Assembly: GCA_023846275.1 (NCBI GenBank)
Contig: JAIUJO010000071.1
Span: 944,434 to 1,008,433 of the forward strand
Direction of reading: 5' to 3'
Source: Vanilla planifolia
Lineage: Eukaryota > Streptophyta > Magnoliopsida > Asparagales > Orchidaceae
Length of the DNA stretch: 64,000 nt
Shown here: piece after piece, positions 23,690 through 35,907 of the stretch
Layout of the letters: each line of letters starts with the position of its first letter
Numbering within the stretch: position 1 is the stretch's first letter
Translations under genes and position numbers: made by a program
The notes under the pieces: model-generated
What the model was told of the DNA's origin: nothing
What the model saw: only the letters and a program-made list of their open reading frames with translations
Database searches by the model: none

Positions 23690-26450
23690 CTAGTATCTCC
23701 TACCAGCAATAGCTGGCCTTCCAATATATTGGCAGCACTTCCACATGAAGTGTACATCCAATTCCTGCTTGAAACAAAGAATTGGAGGTCGCTGCTGCAA
23801 CCACCCCATAACTCCACACATCGTGCTCAGTATTTTGTAGCCCAAGCATCTTAGCATTCCAAGAAATTTAGCAATTGCATTTAGATCGTATAACATGAAG
23901 CAAGGAAAAACTTCATCTTGTGTTGTCTCTTTAAACTTCCACTTGTTTCTAGAGTGCCTTGTAGCCTCACATCTATAGCATCCCCCTTCCTTCTTATACT
24001 TATAATTTTTTTTTGAGTCTTCATATGGCAAGCTCCCTGCCTTAGAAGACTCCACCAGCACCATTTCAGTAATAGCATGTCTTCACACAAAACTACAACC
24101 TACCTTCTCATATTCGTATATCACATGATATGTCGTCACGCACATCTCCAAACCCTCATCAGTAGCAAATTGGCTTCTAGCATGGCTTAGGAACTTCATA
24201 GTAGTAGCCAAATTCCCTTCAGCTCTCCATATTCCATTGCACCAGCCATCCTTCAGCAGCAAATTCACCTCCAACAATTAGCCCTCTTGCATCGCCCTCT
24301 CCATGTCATCCTCAATTCTTTTTCTGCATTCAACATAGTTGCATCCCAATGTTGTATTCCTATTCATTTCCTTCTTCCTCACATGCTTCACCAAATTGAA
24401 AGAAGTAGTAGCACATTGCCAAGTAACTCTATTAATTTCAAGCGTCTCATCTTCATTTCCAGCACCCTATTGGATTGCCCCTTCACCCACATCCCACTAT
24501 GTGTCGAGTCATTGTTCCATGAAGGATTACAAGGACTTTACTATAGCAATAAGCTTATCTCAGAGCAAAATAAAAACCAAAGAGAGCATCCATCCAATTT
24601 CCCCAAAAGAATTCACACTGAACACCCTGCTTAGAATTATGAATGCAATCCCTACACCTCTCATTATAGATTGTACCTCCATGAATCACCAAAGATATTT
24701 CATTACAAATGCAATAGCCCATGAACTACAACTGAGAGGTTCCCCTCTCTCTCTCTATTTAGTTTTGTACAACCACATGGCTGAAAACTCCCTTAATCAT
24801 ATCACTTTCCTGCTGCAAATTTCCCTTCCCCTTGGTGTCCTCATCTTTTTACCTCTTGTCGTACTAGCCTCCATCGATATGTTGAGCCACCTGTATTGCA
24901 TCGTCCTTCCCTAATGTATCCTTTGGGGTCCATACTTTCTTGAAAAGATCCTTTCCTCTTGTAATAAAGATACTTCTATGCCTTCTAGGGTACCTCCCAA
25001 CTTCACCATTATTGACCGCACCCCTAGGGTCCCTCTGAAAATTCAGAGCAGCTATATGAACTGGAAATCTTCTTTGACTAGGCATGGCAGCCCTCGTTCT
25101 TCTTGGTTGTACTAGCATCCAAGGCCTAGCCCTTTCTGAACTCCCTCATCCTCATCCCACTGAGTTCTTGGTTGTTGGGTTTTCTGGCTTACTTGCATTG
25201 TTTTATTAGTCTTCTCCTACCCACTTACTGTATTCCCTCTAATGCCCCTATTAAATCGGCTTGTCTTTCCCTAATAAAACATTGATCCATGTAGTGGTCA
25301 ACATGGCCAGAAGTGTAACACATTCGAGGAAGGCCCTCAGACTTAAAGTATTGGAATGTCTTCCCCAATAGCTAACTCAGCCACATTCCTAGCTTCAGAG
25401 GTTTTGAAAGGTCCATCCATGCACAGACCCTTGCATACAAAGATCGCTAAAAATATGTGGTCCATCAATCCGATAAGATTAGTTCTGTAACCTCTTTGGC
25501 AATGCATAAAATGTTTTCCATGTCCTAATATATCAATGGAAGCAAAGGGAATCTGACCCTCATTGCAGCACACATTATAGTCATAGAACTAGGCCTAAAC
25601 TTTGGGTTCCAAACATCTAACCCTATGGCTTGCCCTGTTATCTGTCAAGGTCCACCCAGCCACACAGCATTCCTGTCCTCAATTGAATCAAAATGAAGAC
25701 AAAATCATCCTAATGAAAGGTCCAATATTCTAAAATTCTTAAAATGGCCCCACTTGTACCACAAAAGCCTTGCAATATCCTAGAAAGGAAGGGTAATACA
25801 ATAGACTCTCCTTACCAAATCAAATTGATGAAACTCATTGTGTCTACTGCATGCTGAGTCTGACATGATAATCTCATCCTGTACTACATAATCCAGCGTC
25901 TTTGCAGCAACCTCCTTAACATCAATATAAGGAGGTTGCTCAATGGTTTTTGTATTTACTATATTTGAGTTCTTTTTAAATGTCAGAACATCTTTAAAAC
26001 TTACTTTGTTTGAGTTATCCTATTTACAACCCCACCATATCCCATTCCTTACATTATGGTATCCTATCCTTCTTTAATATGGTCCTCATTGGTATGATTT
26101 TGAGTGTTCCTCTACGTTGGTGTTCCCTTGTTTAGAGCTTTATTGCTCTCCTTGATGCCACCTGGTAAGACCCATGCAATGTCCATCTTCCCATTTAACC
26201 CCATGAAGGAGTTAATCTCCTCCACCTCTTTTGCAGATGCCATGACTGTGTCACTGGCAGTAGATACTGAGTCTGCTAATATTCCACTATCATTCAAACC
26301 CACTCCAACTTCACCATTAATTATAAAAATGGTCAATATAGCTTGTTTGCTTAGTTAAGAGCATAGCTGCATTTCTCAATCTGTAATTCATTATGCGTGG
26401 GTGACATATCTTCACAACTTTTCACATTTTTGTTGCTCTTCTTAGCTTTA
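23690..26450 (-). pseudogene. LINE B ORF1 region: DUF4283-like, CCHC and CCHW knuckles
   Basis: A DUF4283-like segment lies at about 25,490-26,050. Copy H, at 63,020-63,268, shows it best: WVEGPWQV, MGLDVWTPEF, LLYWNMENILPIAKAIGE. Next comes a CCHC knuckle, which reads CYTSGHVDHYMDQC in B (second Cys lost) but is complete in copies F and H. About 1.3 kb downstream is a second motif, CYRCEATRHSRNKW, at 23,939-23,980. ORF1 products of this type bind the element RNA. The start codon cannot be fixed because the 5' part is broken. Confidence 0.75.
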
Positions 26451-26479
26451 GTGCCAGTCATATTATAGATAACCACCTA

Positions 26480-26875
26480 TCCTTCCAGTACTTCCAACAC
26501 CACAATACAACATAGTAAGGCAATTATAGTACTTATTCAATCAACAATTCTAGCAAATATTCCAACCAGGAATTACTTTAGCCAAAAAAGCCTTTGTAAT
26601 TAATTTCAGTACTTTTGACACCATAATCACAACATCACAAAAGAGTAATAGTAATTATTTCATCTAACAATTATAGAAGTAATTTCAAACAGAGATTGCT
26701 TCAGCCAGCATAACTTGTGCATTAATTTCGAGACTTCCGGCACCACAATATCAAAACAACAAAGAAATAGCAGCACTATCTCAACCAGCAATTTGAAAAC
26801 TAATTTTAACCAGAGATTACTTTAGCCAGCACCGCCTTTTCAATTAAGTCCCAGCACTTCCAACACACCAACACA
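26480..26875 (-). repeat. Tandem repeats of about 122 bp in the LINE B 5' UTR
   Basis: The block beginning with a CACTTCCAACACCACAA-like core recurs at about 26,485, 26,607, 26,737 and 26,852, so unit lengths are about 122, 130 and 115 bp. Each unit also holds a CAACCAG...ATTACTTTAGCCAGCA-like tract. Tandem repeats in the 5' UTR are common in LINEs and often hold the internal promoter. A similar but more decayed set is in copy F at about 42,560-42,780. Confidence 0.7.
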
Positions 26876-27437
26876 GCAAAAAAATTACAAAAGAATTCCA
26901 CAACATAGTATTTTCAATAATTAATTTAACCACTTAAAGTAGCAACAATAAAGCAAGCTAAAAAATGGAGATATATATGAAATTTCAAAGTTCTAGGTTT
27001 AGATTTGACCTTGGCAGTTAAAATTTTGTTTCCTTGTTGCATTAGAGAAACTAAAGAAATTGTTGCACGACAAGCTACCACAATCCCGTCGTATACCTCA
27101 ACGTGCCCATGATTAGTTATGTGTGTTCCTAGGATGTGTTCATTTCAAGATTGGACTTCTTGTAGGCATGTGGGTGTCGCATGTCGTGCTTTGCTCAATG
27201 TGTCATGTGCTTTGTTCTGCACGTCACACTGTTCGTGTAGTCATGCAGGCTCATTAATTTTAGTGCCAATCTTTGAATTCATTAGCATTCGTGCCTCTGA
27301 AGAAATTTCTACGTCACCACCTGCTGTGTGCAGGCCCAAACCCCCACGTGCACTCTTGTTGTGCTTCTTACACACCGAGTGATCTTCCCTACATTGGGAA
27401 AACTAGAATCCCTGCCTCCCTCACAAAAGCTCGCACA

Positions 27438-27454
27438 CAAAGTCTTTGGGTTCC
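27438..27454 (+). other. 18S target-site duplication, LINE B/C junction
   Basis: CAAAGTCTTTGGGTTCC, a perfect 17-base match to plant 18S rDNA. It lies between the 5' end of complete copy B and the 3' end of copy C. Confidence 0.92.
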
Positions 27455-28838
27455 TTTGATAACACAATAATGGTCAAAGCCTACAAAATTCTGCTATAGT
27501 GGACCAAACAAAAAAAATCTAAAAAGAAAAACATCAGAAGTGGTTTAGGAAGGGGCATAACCCAGTCCTAAGTAAAATCAATTAAACATGCATAATGCAC
27601 CACCCAATCTACTAGGGAATTTCCTTGCCTATAAATATGCATTATCTAAAAGGTATCCATGCCTCTGACATACCAGAGAGAGTCTTTGAATCTTCCACCT
27701 GGTGAAGGGTGTCGTAGAAGATTACCCACCTTCTAAATAGCCATAGTAGAGTCTGTCTAAATCTCAAATGTATTATACATGAAGAACTTTGACCGAAGCA
27801 TTATCACGGCCTCCAGAATGACATGCACCTCAATAGCTACCTTGAATGTGAAATAACCTTCCTTCCAGCACTAGCAATGGCTTCCCAAGGTGATCTCTAA
27901 CAATAATTCCCAACCCCACAGCATTGTCTCGAACGGCTGCATCACAATTGATTTTGATCCATCCAATTGGAGGAGGAGCCTAGAATAAAGCTATATTCAA
28001 CTCATGTGAGTTGTATTAATTCACACTAGACATGGATGATGCCAAATTGTATTTTTTGGTTACAACCATTGCATTAATTTGAATCTTCCTCAATAGGATA
28101 GTATTATTGAATATTTCCTCCTTATGTTTTTTTAAATTCCTATCCATCCAAATGTAGTAGAGAGTTGTAGCAACTACAGCAGCATGCTTGATCATGTTTT
28201 GACACTTGAATTTGTTTGCCTCAAAAGTGGTGTAAAGCTACTGCAATGTAAAATTATTGTAGGTTTTCTTACTGCATGGAATGAGAACTGTAGTAGCATA
28301 TTTCATGTGCTACACATTCCAAACCACTTTTGCTTTCCAACAATCCCACATGAGATGTTGTGAAGTCTTAGCCTGAGTATACCCCAAACGTAGTTGCTGC
28401 ACTCTGTCAATCTCCTCTTGAACAACAATTCAATGGTAAGAATATAATTTTTGGCCAATCTCCAAAGGAAACTCCTCACTTTGTTCAGCACTTGGAGCTT
28501 TGTAATCTATCTATAATAACTTACAACAGCACATGAACCCTCAGTGTTTTCTAGAGTTCAAGCTTGCACCATTGTTGAGTAGAACTTGTAATTGTTCACC
28601 TCCACAGATTCCATTTGTAATTGTAGTAGCTGGTCCATGCTATCATTCAGTGCCCAAGAAACTTGCAACACACCATCAAGCAATAATTCACTAGCCCAAG
28701 ATTTAAGACTACACACATCCCATTCCCCTTGCTTAATAATACATTTACTAACAAATTTTGGCTCTTCTACTTGCATGTTGATGTATGTAGGCCACCACTT
28801 GATTAGAAGAAACCCCCAAAATTATGTTCAGCAAAAAT
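27455..28838 (-). mobile_element. LINE copy C, 5'-truncated (1.4 kb)
   Basis: This holds the 3' UTR, the RNase H region (about 27,640-28,160) and part of the zinc-finger-like region (28,303-28,491: LNKVRSFLWRLAKNYILTIE, as in zf-RVT of plant LINEs). It aligns with copy B along its length and then stops at 28,838, where the 18S motif appears. Such 5' truncation is the usual result of incomplete reverse transcription. Confidence 0.9.
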
Positions 28839-28878
28839 TCTTTGGGTTCTATTGATATAAAAAAAGTCTTTGGGTTCC
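28839..28878 (+). other. Two 18S target-site copies flanking a 13-bp LINE insert
   Basis: TCTTTGGGTTC at 28,839-28,849, then TATTGATATAAAA (a LINE 3' terminus, 28,850-28,862), then AAAGTCTTTGGGTTCC at 28,863-28,878 followed by the next LINE 3' end (ATCGATATAATAAC). The middle piece is best read as an insertion that was aborted after about a dozen bases. Confidence 0.8.
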
Positions 28879-31800
28879 ATCGATATAATAACAATGACCA
28901 AAGCCTACAAAAAATCCTCTATGGAGGATCAAACTAAAACTCAAAAAGCAATAGCTTCAAAAGTGATTTGGAAAGGGGCATACCCCAATCCCAAGTAAAA
29001 TCAATTAAACATGCATTATGCACTACCTAGTATATAAGGAAATTTCCTTGTCTGTAGATGTTCATTAAGCAAAATGTGTCCATGCCTCTAACATACCATA
29101 GAGTCTTTAAATCTTTCTCCATCTGAGGGGTGCCGTAGAAGATTGGCCACCTTCTGAATAGCCAAGGTAGAGTCTGTTTGTATCTCAATGGCATGATATG
29201 TGAAGAACTTCATTGTTAATAGTTCCACAGCCTCCAGAATAGCATGCACCTCCATGGTTGTGCTTGATTGTGAAATACTCTTCCTTCCAACCACAAGCAA
29301 AGGCCACCCAAGGTGATCTCTAACCATAAATCCTAGCCCCGAAGCATCATCTCAAACTGTCGCATCACAGTTGATTTTGATCCATCCATTTGGAGGAGGA
29401 ACCCATGATAAGGCAACATTCAACTCATGTGAGTTGTATGGATTCCTGGCTGACTTGGATGAAGTTAAGTTGTATTTCTTTATTATAGCCACCACATCAA
29501 TTTGAATTCTCCTCAATAAGATAATATTGCTGAAAACTTGCTGCTTGTGCTTTTTTAAGTTCTTGTTCATCCAAATATAATAGAAAGCAATAGCAACTAA
29601 AGTAACATGCATAATGACGTCCCTACACCTTAATCCATTCACCTCCAAATTGTTGAAAAGTTACTGTAATGAAAAATTATTGTAGTTATTGCTGCTGCAT
29701 GGAATGAGAGCTATAGTAGTGTCTTGCATATGGTGCATATTCTGAACTTCTTTTAATCCCACATGAGATGTTGTGAGGTCTCGACTAGGTTTCACCCCAA
29801 ACATAGTTGTGGCACTCAACTAATCTTCTCTTAAATAGCCAATCAGTGGTAGGAATATAATTTTTCACCAATCTCCAAATGAAAATTCGCACCTTTGGTA
29901 GCACTTTTTAGTTTCCAAATCCAGCTATAGTTATTTCAAGAAGCACATGAAATCCCAAAATTTTTCTTAGTTGCAGCTTACTACAAAGTTGAGTAGAGCT
30001 TGGAATTATTTACCTCCATAAATTCTATTTAAAGTTGCAACAGCATGTCCATGTTGTCCTTCAGCCCACAAGGAAGATGTAGTATCCTTTCCATCAATAA
30101 TTCATTAGCCCATGCTTGAAGACTACACTCATTCAATTTGCTATGCTCAATAATGTATTCACCAAAGGATTTTGGCCATTCTACCTCCATGTTGATGAAT
30201 GTAGGTCACCACTTGACTGGGAGAAACCTCAACAAATTACCTTCAGCAAATAGTACCTCCTTATAATCTCTAATTCTCTAAACAAAATTTAGTATAGTAC
30301 TTGGCATTACCTCCTTGATTAATCTGCATGCTTGCAAGCTCCCCATTGAATACCCCCCATTTTGTCTCCCACAAAGTATTTACTCCTCATCACTTCCATC
30401 CACAAGCAATCTTCTTTCACCAAGATCCTCCTGCACTGCTTCAAGATTAAAACCTATTGCCAAATATAAAGATCAAAGCTACCAAAACAACCCTCCTCAT
30501 TTGGTAATGTGATAGTGCTCCAATCTACATAATGCATCACTTGTCCCTCCTTGGCATTGTACCATAAGTTTCTTCTAAAAATCTTTTCTAAGACATTGAT
30601 CACCCCCGTCGACACCACACAATGACTTAAGTAAAAATTCAAAATCACTGCCAACACCAAGTTAATCAAAACAATCCTGTCTATCATGGAAAGAGGTATG
30701 ATTCTCCATTTTATGACTTGTTCTTCAATTTTTTGAATGATAAAATTGAAGTCTTCCTTATTTAGCAGCCTTATTGAAATAGGTATTCCCAAATACTTGA
30801 GAATTTCCCCTTGGGTCATATGAATTTTCCCTGTCACCATTTTCCTTCTCTTCCCCTCCATCCCCTTACTAAAGTACACTTTTGATTTAGACAAGTTTAC
30901 CTTCTATTCAGAATACATCCCATAATCTTCCATAATCTATCTTACTGCCCTGGCCACAGCACATGTAGTAGGAGCATATAGAATGACATCTTTGATATAT
31001 AACAAATAAGAAAAGTTTAAAGAAGTTGGCCCACACAAAAATCTCAATAATGCCATAACTTTATACTTCCTCACAAGCCTAGATAGAAATTTAGATGTGA
31101 AGTGAACAAATACGATGACAATGGGCATCCTTGCCTAAGTCCTCTCTTGGCCTCAATCCATAAGATTTTGATGCTATTCAGTAACACCCTAAACCTCGAT
31201 GCTGTGATTCACACCACACTGTTGGGAAGCCCAAAAAAGTTATCATATTAATAACAAACTGTCATCTAACCTTGTCATATTCTTGTTCCATATCCACCTT
31301 TATTGCTATAAGTCCCTCTTTAGATGTTGAAGAATGCATCCTGGTTGCCATTTCCAATGCAATAAATATGTTATCCTAGATAGATCTACCTGGTACAAAA
31401 GCTCCTTGCTCCTTGGTGATAAGATCAGGTAAAACTATCTTTAGTCTTGCCACCAAGATCTTTGCTACTATTTTGTATATAATGTTGCATAGACTTATAA
31501 GCCTAAACTATTCTGGTCTTTCTATACCCTACACTTTAGTAATAAGTACAACAAGAGTATCCTTCTAAGCTGTTGGCATCTGTTTGTCCTGAAAGAATTG
31601 TAGCATAACTTGAATAATATCTCCCTGAGTAATATCCTAGTACCCCTAAATGAACTCTATTATAACCTCATCCATCCCCGGTGCCTTGTTCTTTCTTAAA
31701 GATCTAATAGTTGCAATGACTTCTTCCTCAATAGCCTGCATGGTGAGCATTCTTTCCTATTCTAATCCAATGCATCTGTAAGGTTGGTATTGCAGTGTAG

Positions 31801-34800
31801 GATACTTAGCATCTGTATTACACAATTTTGCCTCAAAATGTTTCACCAACGAGGTTTTTTTTAGTTCTGTGGAACTAACCACCTCACCCATGTCATTCTT
31901 CAACTACAGTATATGCTTATCTCTCCACTAGAAGTCATAGCAGCATGGAAAAAATTGATAATATTATCCTCCAGATGAGCCCATTATGCCTTTGCTCTTT
32001 GCCACCACCATCTCTCCTCAAGTGCACTAGCCTAATGAAAGGAAGAAATGAGTTGTCTGAGCTAGATGTGTTCCCTTTCACTCAGACCCTTAGATTCCTT
32101 GAGTTATAGACTATGGATTTTCTTTTCAAGCTCACCATTCCTATCAATAAGGTTTTACATCTTAGACTTGCTCCACCTACAAAAAGCAGCTAGGGATCTG
32201 TAGAATTTTGTAGAAAGCCTTTCCATATGATTCCCTCTTGCTAAATTATTCTACAATTTTTGAACCACCCCCATAGTCTGAGTAAATGAGAGCCAAGCAC
32301 ACTCAAATTGATTTCTTCTTTCAGTGGCCATCTCCTAGAGAGTCCCCAACTCAATAATTAGTGGGCAATGATTAGACCTAATGCTTGACAAGTGACTAAT
32401 TGTGCTTGTAGGAAAGTCCTATATTCCCTGGAGATCCATAAGCACTCTATCTAGCCTACCCAATATTAAAGCACCCCCTTCTTTCCCATTACACTAAGTG
32501 TACTTGTTGCCCAAAAGTCCTAAGTCAACCAAGTTCAAATGCTGCATGATTTCAGGAAACTCCTACTATCCCTACCCACTTCTGAACATCTTCCCTTCTC
32601 TCTTCTCCTCTTACGACATGATAATGTTGAAATCCCCTTCCTCCATTAAGATCTCTCACATAGCATTCCTCTTGATAGGCTCCTTAGAAGCATATATCAC
32701 ACAACATTTTATCATCCCTTCCTCCTTCACCCTCGCCTACAGAACAAGTACTTGCAATGAGATTTTTATAAATTTTTGGTTTAGCCAGTTCCTCCACAAA
32801 ACCATGATCTCTCTAGAGAGTCCAACTGATTGTTGCACTATAAATTCCCAATCCTTACCAAATAGCAAATCTACATCCCTTCTACTGAATTTCTCCACCC
32901 TTGTTTCTACAAGAGCCGCTGTTGCAATGCCCCCATCCCTTACAAACCACTACAGGTAGCCTCTAGATTTTTTATCCCTTATTCCTCAAATGTTCCATAC
33001 AGAGAGATTAATCATTTTTATGGTAATAAGAGAGCAAACAGTCTCTAGCAACTCCCACTAACAGTAGCTGGCAATTCAACATGCTGGAAGCACCTCCACC
33101 TGAAGTGCACATCAACTTCCCATTTTGAAAACAACATTGTAGGTCATTGTTGAAACCAAATAGCTTAACACATCATGCCCAACATTCTCTGGTCCAAGTG
33201 TCTTAACAAACCAAGAAATTTTGCATTTGTAGTCAGCACAAATAACTAGTAGCAAGGAACAACTTCAGCATGTGTTATATCTTTCAAGCCCCACTTGTTT
33301 ACAAAGTGTTTTATAGCTTCACATCTATAGCACCCCACTACCTTCTTGTGCTTGTCATTATTTTGTGTCTTAATCCAACATGCTCTCAGCCTCAATTGAC
33401 CCCTCCTATACCAATTCAATAGTAGCATGTCATTGCACAAAACTGTAGTTTGCCATCTCATAATTGAGTTGCACATGAAAGTCCACCAAGCACGTCCCCA
33501 GCCCCTCATCAGCAGTGATTTGGCACCCAGCAATGCAGCAGCATGGATTAAGGAATTCATAGCAGCACCAACTTCCCTTCATTGTCATTTTCTCTCCATA
33601 ATCCACCACTCTAGCAATCTTCTAACAACAACATCACCTCCAACAATTGGCCTTCCTGTACTACTCCGTCCATGCCATCCTCAAATCTAATTCTGTATTC
33701 TGCATTGTTGCATCCAAATTGTTGTATCCCTATTAAATTCCTTTTTCCTCTCGAGCTTTCCCAAATTGAAAGAAGCAACAGCACATTGCCAAGTAATTTT
33801 GTTAATTTCCAACAAGTGTTTCATTTTATTTTCTAGTGCTTTGTTAAATTTCTTCTTGACTTCCATCTTCATTATCACGACCTTGTTGGATTCCCCTTCA
33901 CCCACTGCCTATAAAGTGTCAAGTTATTGTTCCATGATGGATTGAAAGGCTTATAACTATAGCTGTAAGCATTTCTCAAAGTAGAATAGAGACAAAAGAG
34001 AGCATCCACCCAATTTGGCAAGCATTGTTCACACCAATCACCCTATGTATAATTATGAATGCAACTTCTGCACCTTTCACTATAAATTACAGCTCCATAA
34101 GACATCACCAATGCAAATGCAACACAAATGCTACTGCCACGAGTTGCAGTCGAGAGGTACCCATCTCTTTCCTTTTAATTTTGTGCATCCACATGGCAAA
34201 TGACACCCTCAATCATCTCTCTGGCCTACTGTTGTTTGCCTTTCATGTTGATGTCCATCTCTTTTGGCCCCTTGTCATGCTGTCTTCCTTCAACATGTTG
34301 GGTCTCCTGTAGTACAACCTCGTTCACCATAGGATCCTTTGGGGTCAAAAAGTTCCTAAATGGTTCTCTCCCCCTTACAATTGAAATGCTTCTACACCTT
34401 ACTGGGAACCTCCCCCCAGCAACATTATTCACCACACCCCTTAGGTCCCTCTGAATATTTGGAGCAATTGTTTGAATTGAAATTCCTCTTTGGATAGGCA
34501 TAACAGTCCTCCTTCTTCTTGATTGCACTAACATCCATGGGCCTAGCCCTTTATTGACTTCCTCATCCAATTCCTACAAAGTTTTTGGTTACTGGGTTTC
34601 TTAGCTTTCTTCTATTATTTTATCTACCTTCTTCAACCCACTTCCTGCCTTTCCCTCTAAATTGCTTATCACCTCAACTTATGTTTGTCCAACAGGACAA
34701 TGATATGTGTAGGCCAACATAGCCACATGAGTAGCACATACAAGGAAGGCCCTCGTACTCAAAAGGCTAGAATGCCATTCCCAATTCCCCACTTAGCCAC

Positions 34801-35024
34801 ATTCCTGGCTTCAGTAGTTTGGAAAGGTCCATCCTTATATAGACTTGTGCATACGATGATCTTAATCAAAATTGTAGTTCATCCATCCAGTAAGATCGGT
34901 TCACCAACATTTTTGGCAATGCGAAAAATGTTTTCTATGTCCCAATAGAGCAACAGAAGTGTGGGAAATCTCACCAACATAGGGGCACACATTGCAGTCA
35001 TGACACTTGGCCTAAAATCAGGGG
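28879..35024 (-). mobile_element. LINE copy D, 6.1 kb, 5'-truncated in ORF1
   Basis: 3' UTR; RNase H (29,088-29,390: WIKINCDATV, then MEVHAILEAVELL and IQTDSTLAIQ); zinc-finger-like region; RT (30,454-31,740, with the long frame 30,454-30,894 giving LKYLGIPISIRLL and IIPLSMIDRIVLIN); active-site block YLLYIKDVILYA near 31,000; endonuclease (about 32,340-33,010); second knuckle-like motif CYRCEAIKHFVNKW at 33,291-33,332; CCHC region near 34,690-34,735 (CYSCGYVG, His lost); DUF4283-like part to 35,024. The 5' UTR is missing. The catalytic Asp pair of RT is damaged (YIKD). Confidence 0.92.
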
Positions 35025-35040
35025 AAAGACTTTGGGTTCC
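35025..35040 (+). other. 18S target-site copy, LINE D/E junction
   Basis: AAAGACTTTGGGTTCC, one mismatch to the 18S motif. It lies between the truncated 5' end of D and the 3' end of E. Confidence 0.88.
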
Positions 35041-35891
35041 ATTGATATAATAATAATGGTTGAAGCCTACAAAAAGTCTTCTATAGAGGATTAAAAACAA
35101 ATCAGAAAGCAATAGCTTCAAAATTTGTTTGGGAAAGGGCATACCGTAGTCCCAAGTAAAATCAACTAAACATGCATTATGCACCACCCAGTCTATAAGG
35201 GAATTTCCTTGCCTATAGTTGTGTATTAATTGAAATGTATCCATGCCTCTAACATGCCAGAGAGAGTCTTTGAATCTTCCTCCATCGGAGGGGTGTCGTA
35301 GAAGAATGCTCAGCTCATGAATAACCAAGGTAGAGTCTGTTTGTATCTCAAATCATGATACATGAAGAACTTCATCATTAGTAGTGCCACAGCCTCCAGA
35401 TTAACATGCACCTCAATGGTTGTTCTTGATTGTGAAATAATCTACCTTTTAGTAATAAGAAAGGGCCTCCTAGGGTGATTTCTAGCCACAATTCCTAGCC
35501 GCACAGCATCATCACGAACCACAGCATCATCACGAACCACAGCATCACAGTTGAACTTGATCCATCCAGTTAGAGGAGGAACCCAAGATAAGGTTACATT
35601 CAACTCATGTGAGTTGTATGGATTCCTACTTGACATGGATGAAGTCAAGTTGTATTTCTTCATTACAGCTACCACATCAATTTGAATTCTCCTCAATAAG
35701 ATAGTTTTACTAAAAACTTACTGCTTGTGCTTTTTTAAAATTCCTGTTCATCCATAAATAATAGAAATCAGTAGCAACTACAGCAGCATGCATAATGACA
35801 TCCCTACACCTTAATCCATTCTCCTACAAATTGGTGAAAAGTTGTTGTAATGAAAAATTATTGTTATTGCCACTACTGCATGGAACAAGAG
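35041..35891 (-). mobile_element. LINE copy E, 5'-truncated (0.85 kb)
   Basis: 3' UTR and RNase H region only. Frame 35,442-35,696 gives NSHELNVTLSWVPPLTGWIK, then FNCDAVV. An 18-bp tandem duplication at about 35,504-35,551 repeats the residues VRDDAV in frame. It is truncated just after the ACTACTGCATGGAAC block and ends in the 18S motif. Confidence 0.88.
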
Positions 35892-35907
35892 AAAGTCTTT
35901 TGGTTCC
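35892..35907 (+). other. 18S target-site copy, LINE E/F junction
   Basis: AAAGTCTTTTGGTTCC, one mismatch to the 18S motif, between E and the 3' end of F (which starts TTTGATTCAAGATAAAGG). Confidence 0.85.

Larger units (their letters stand above)
19476..27437 (-). mobile_element. LINE copy B, complete 8-kb element (decayed)
   Basis: This is the best reference copy, bounded on both sides by the 18S motif. In its own sense (right to left) it runs: 5' UTR with tandem repeats and a GC-richer start (27,437-26,460); ORF1 with a DUF4283-like region, a CCHC knuckle at 25,279-25,320 and a second knuckle-like motif at 23,939-23,980; ORF2 with endonuclease (about 23,645-22,960), RT (about 22,350-21,080), a C-terminal zinc-finger-like region (about 20,570-20,300) and RNase H (about 20,000-19,640); then a short 3' UTR without poly(A). 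Frames are broken many times and the RT active site reads YPID. Such elements copy their RNA into DNA at a nicked target. The layout is that of plant L1-type LINEs with an added RNase H. Confidence 0.93.

Noticed and set aside
24339..24914. 191-codon plus-strand frame as a gene
   Set aside because: It is antisense to LINE B ORF1, has no protein signature, and related copies do not keep it open.
32498..32959. 153-codon plus-strand frame (and a similar one at 23,164-23,613) as a conserved gene
   Set aside because: Both are antisense to the LINE endonuclease. Their similarity comes from the element homology on the other strand.
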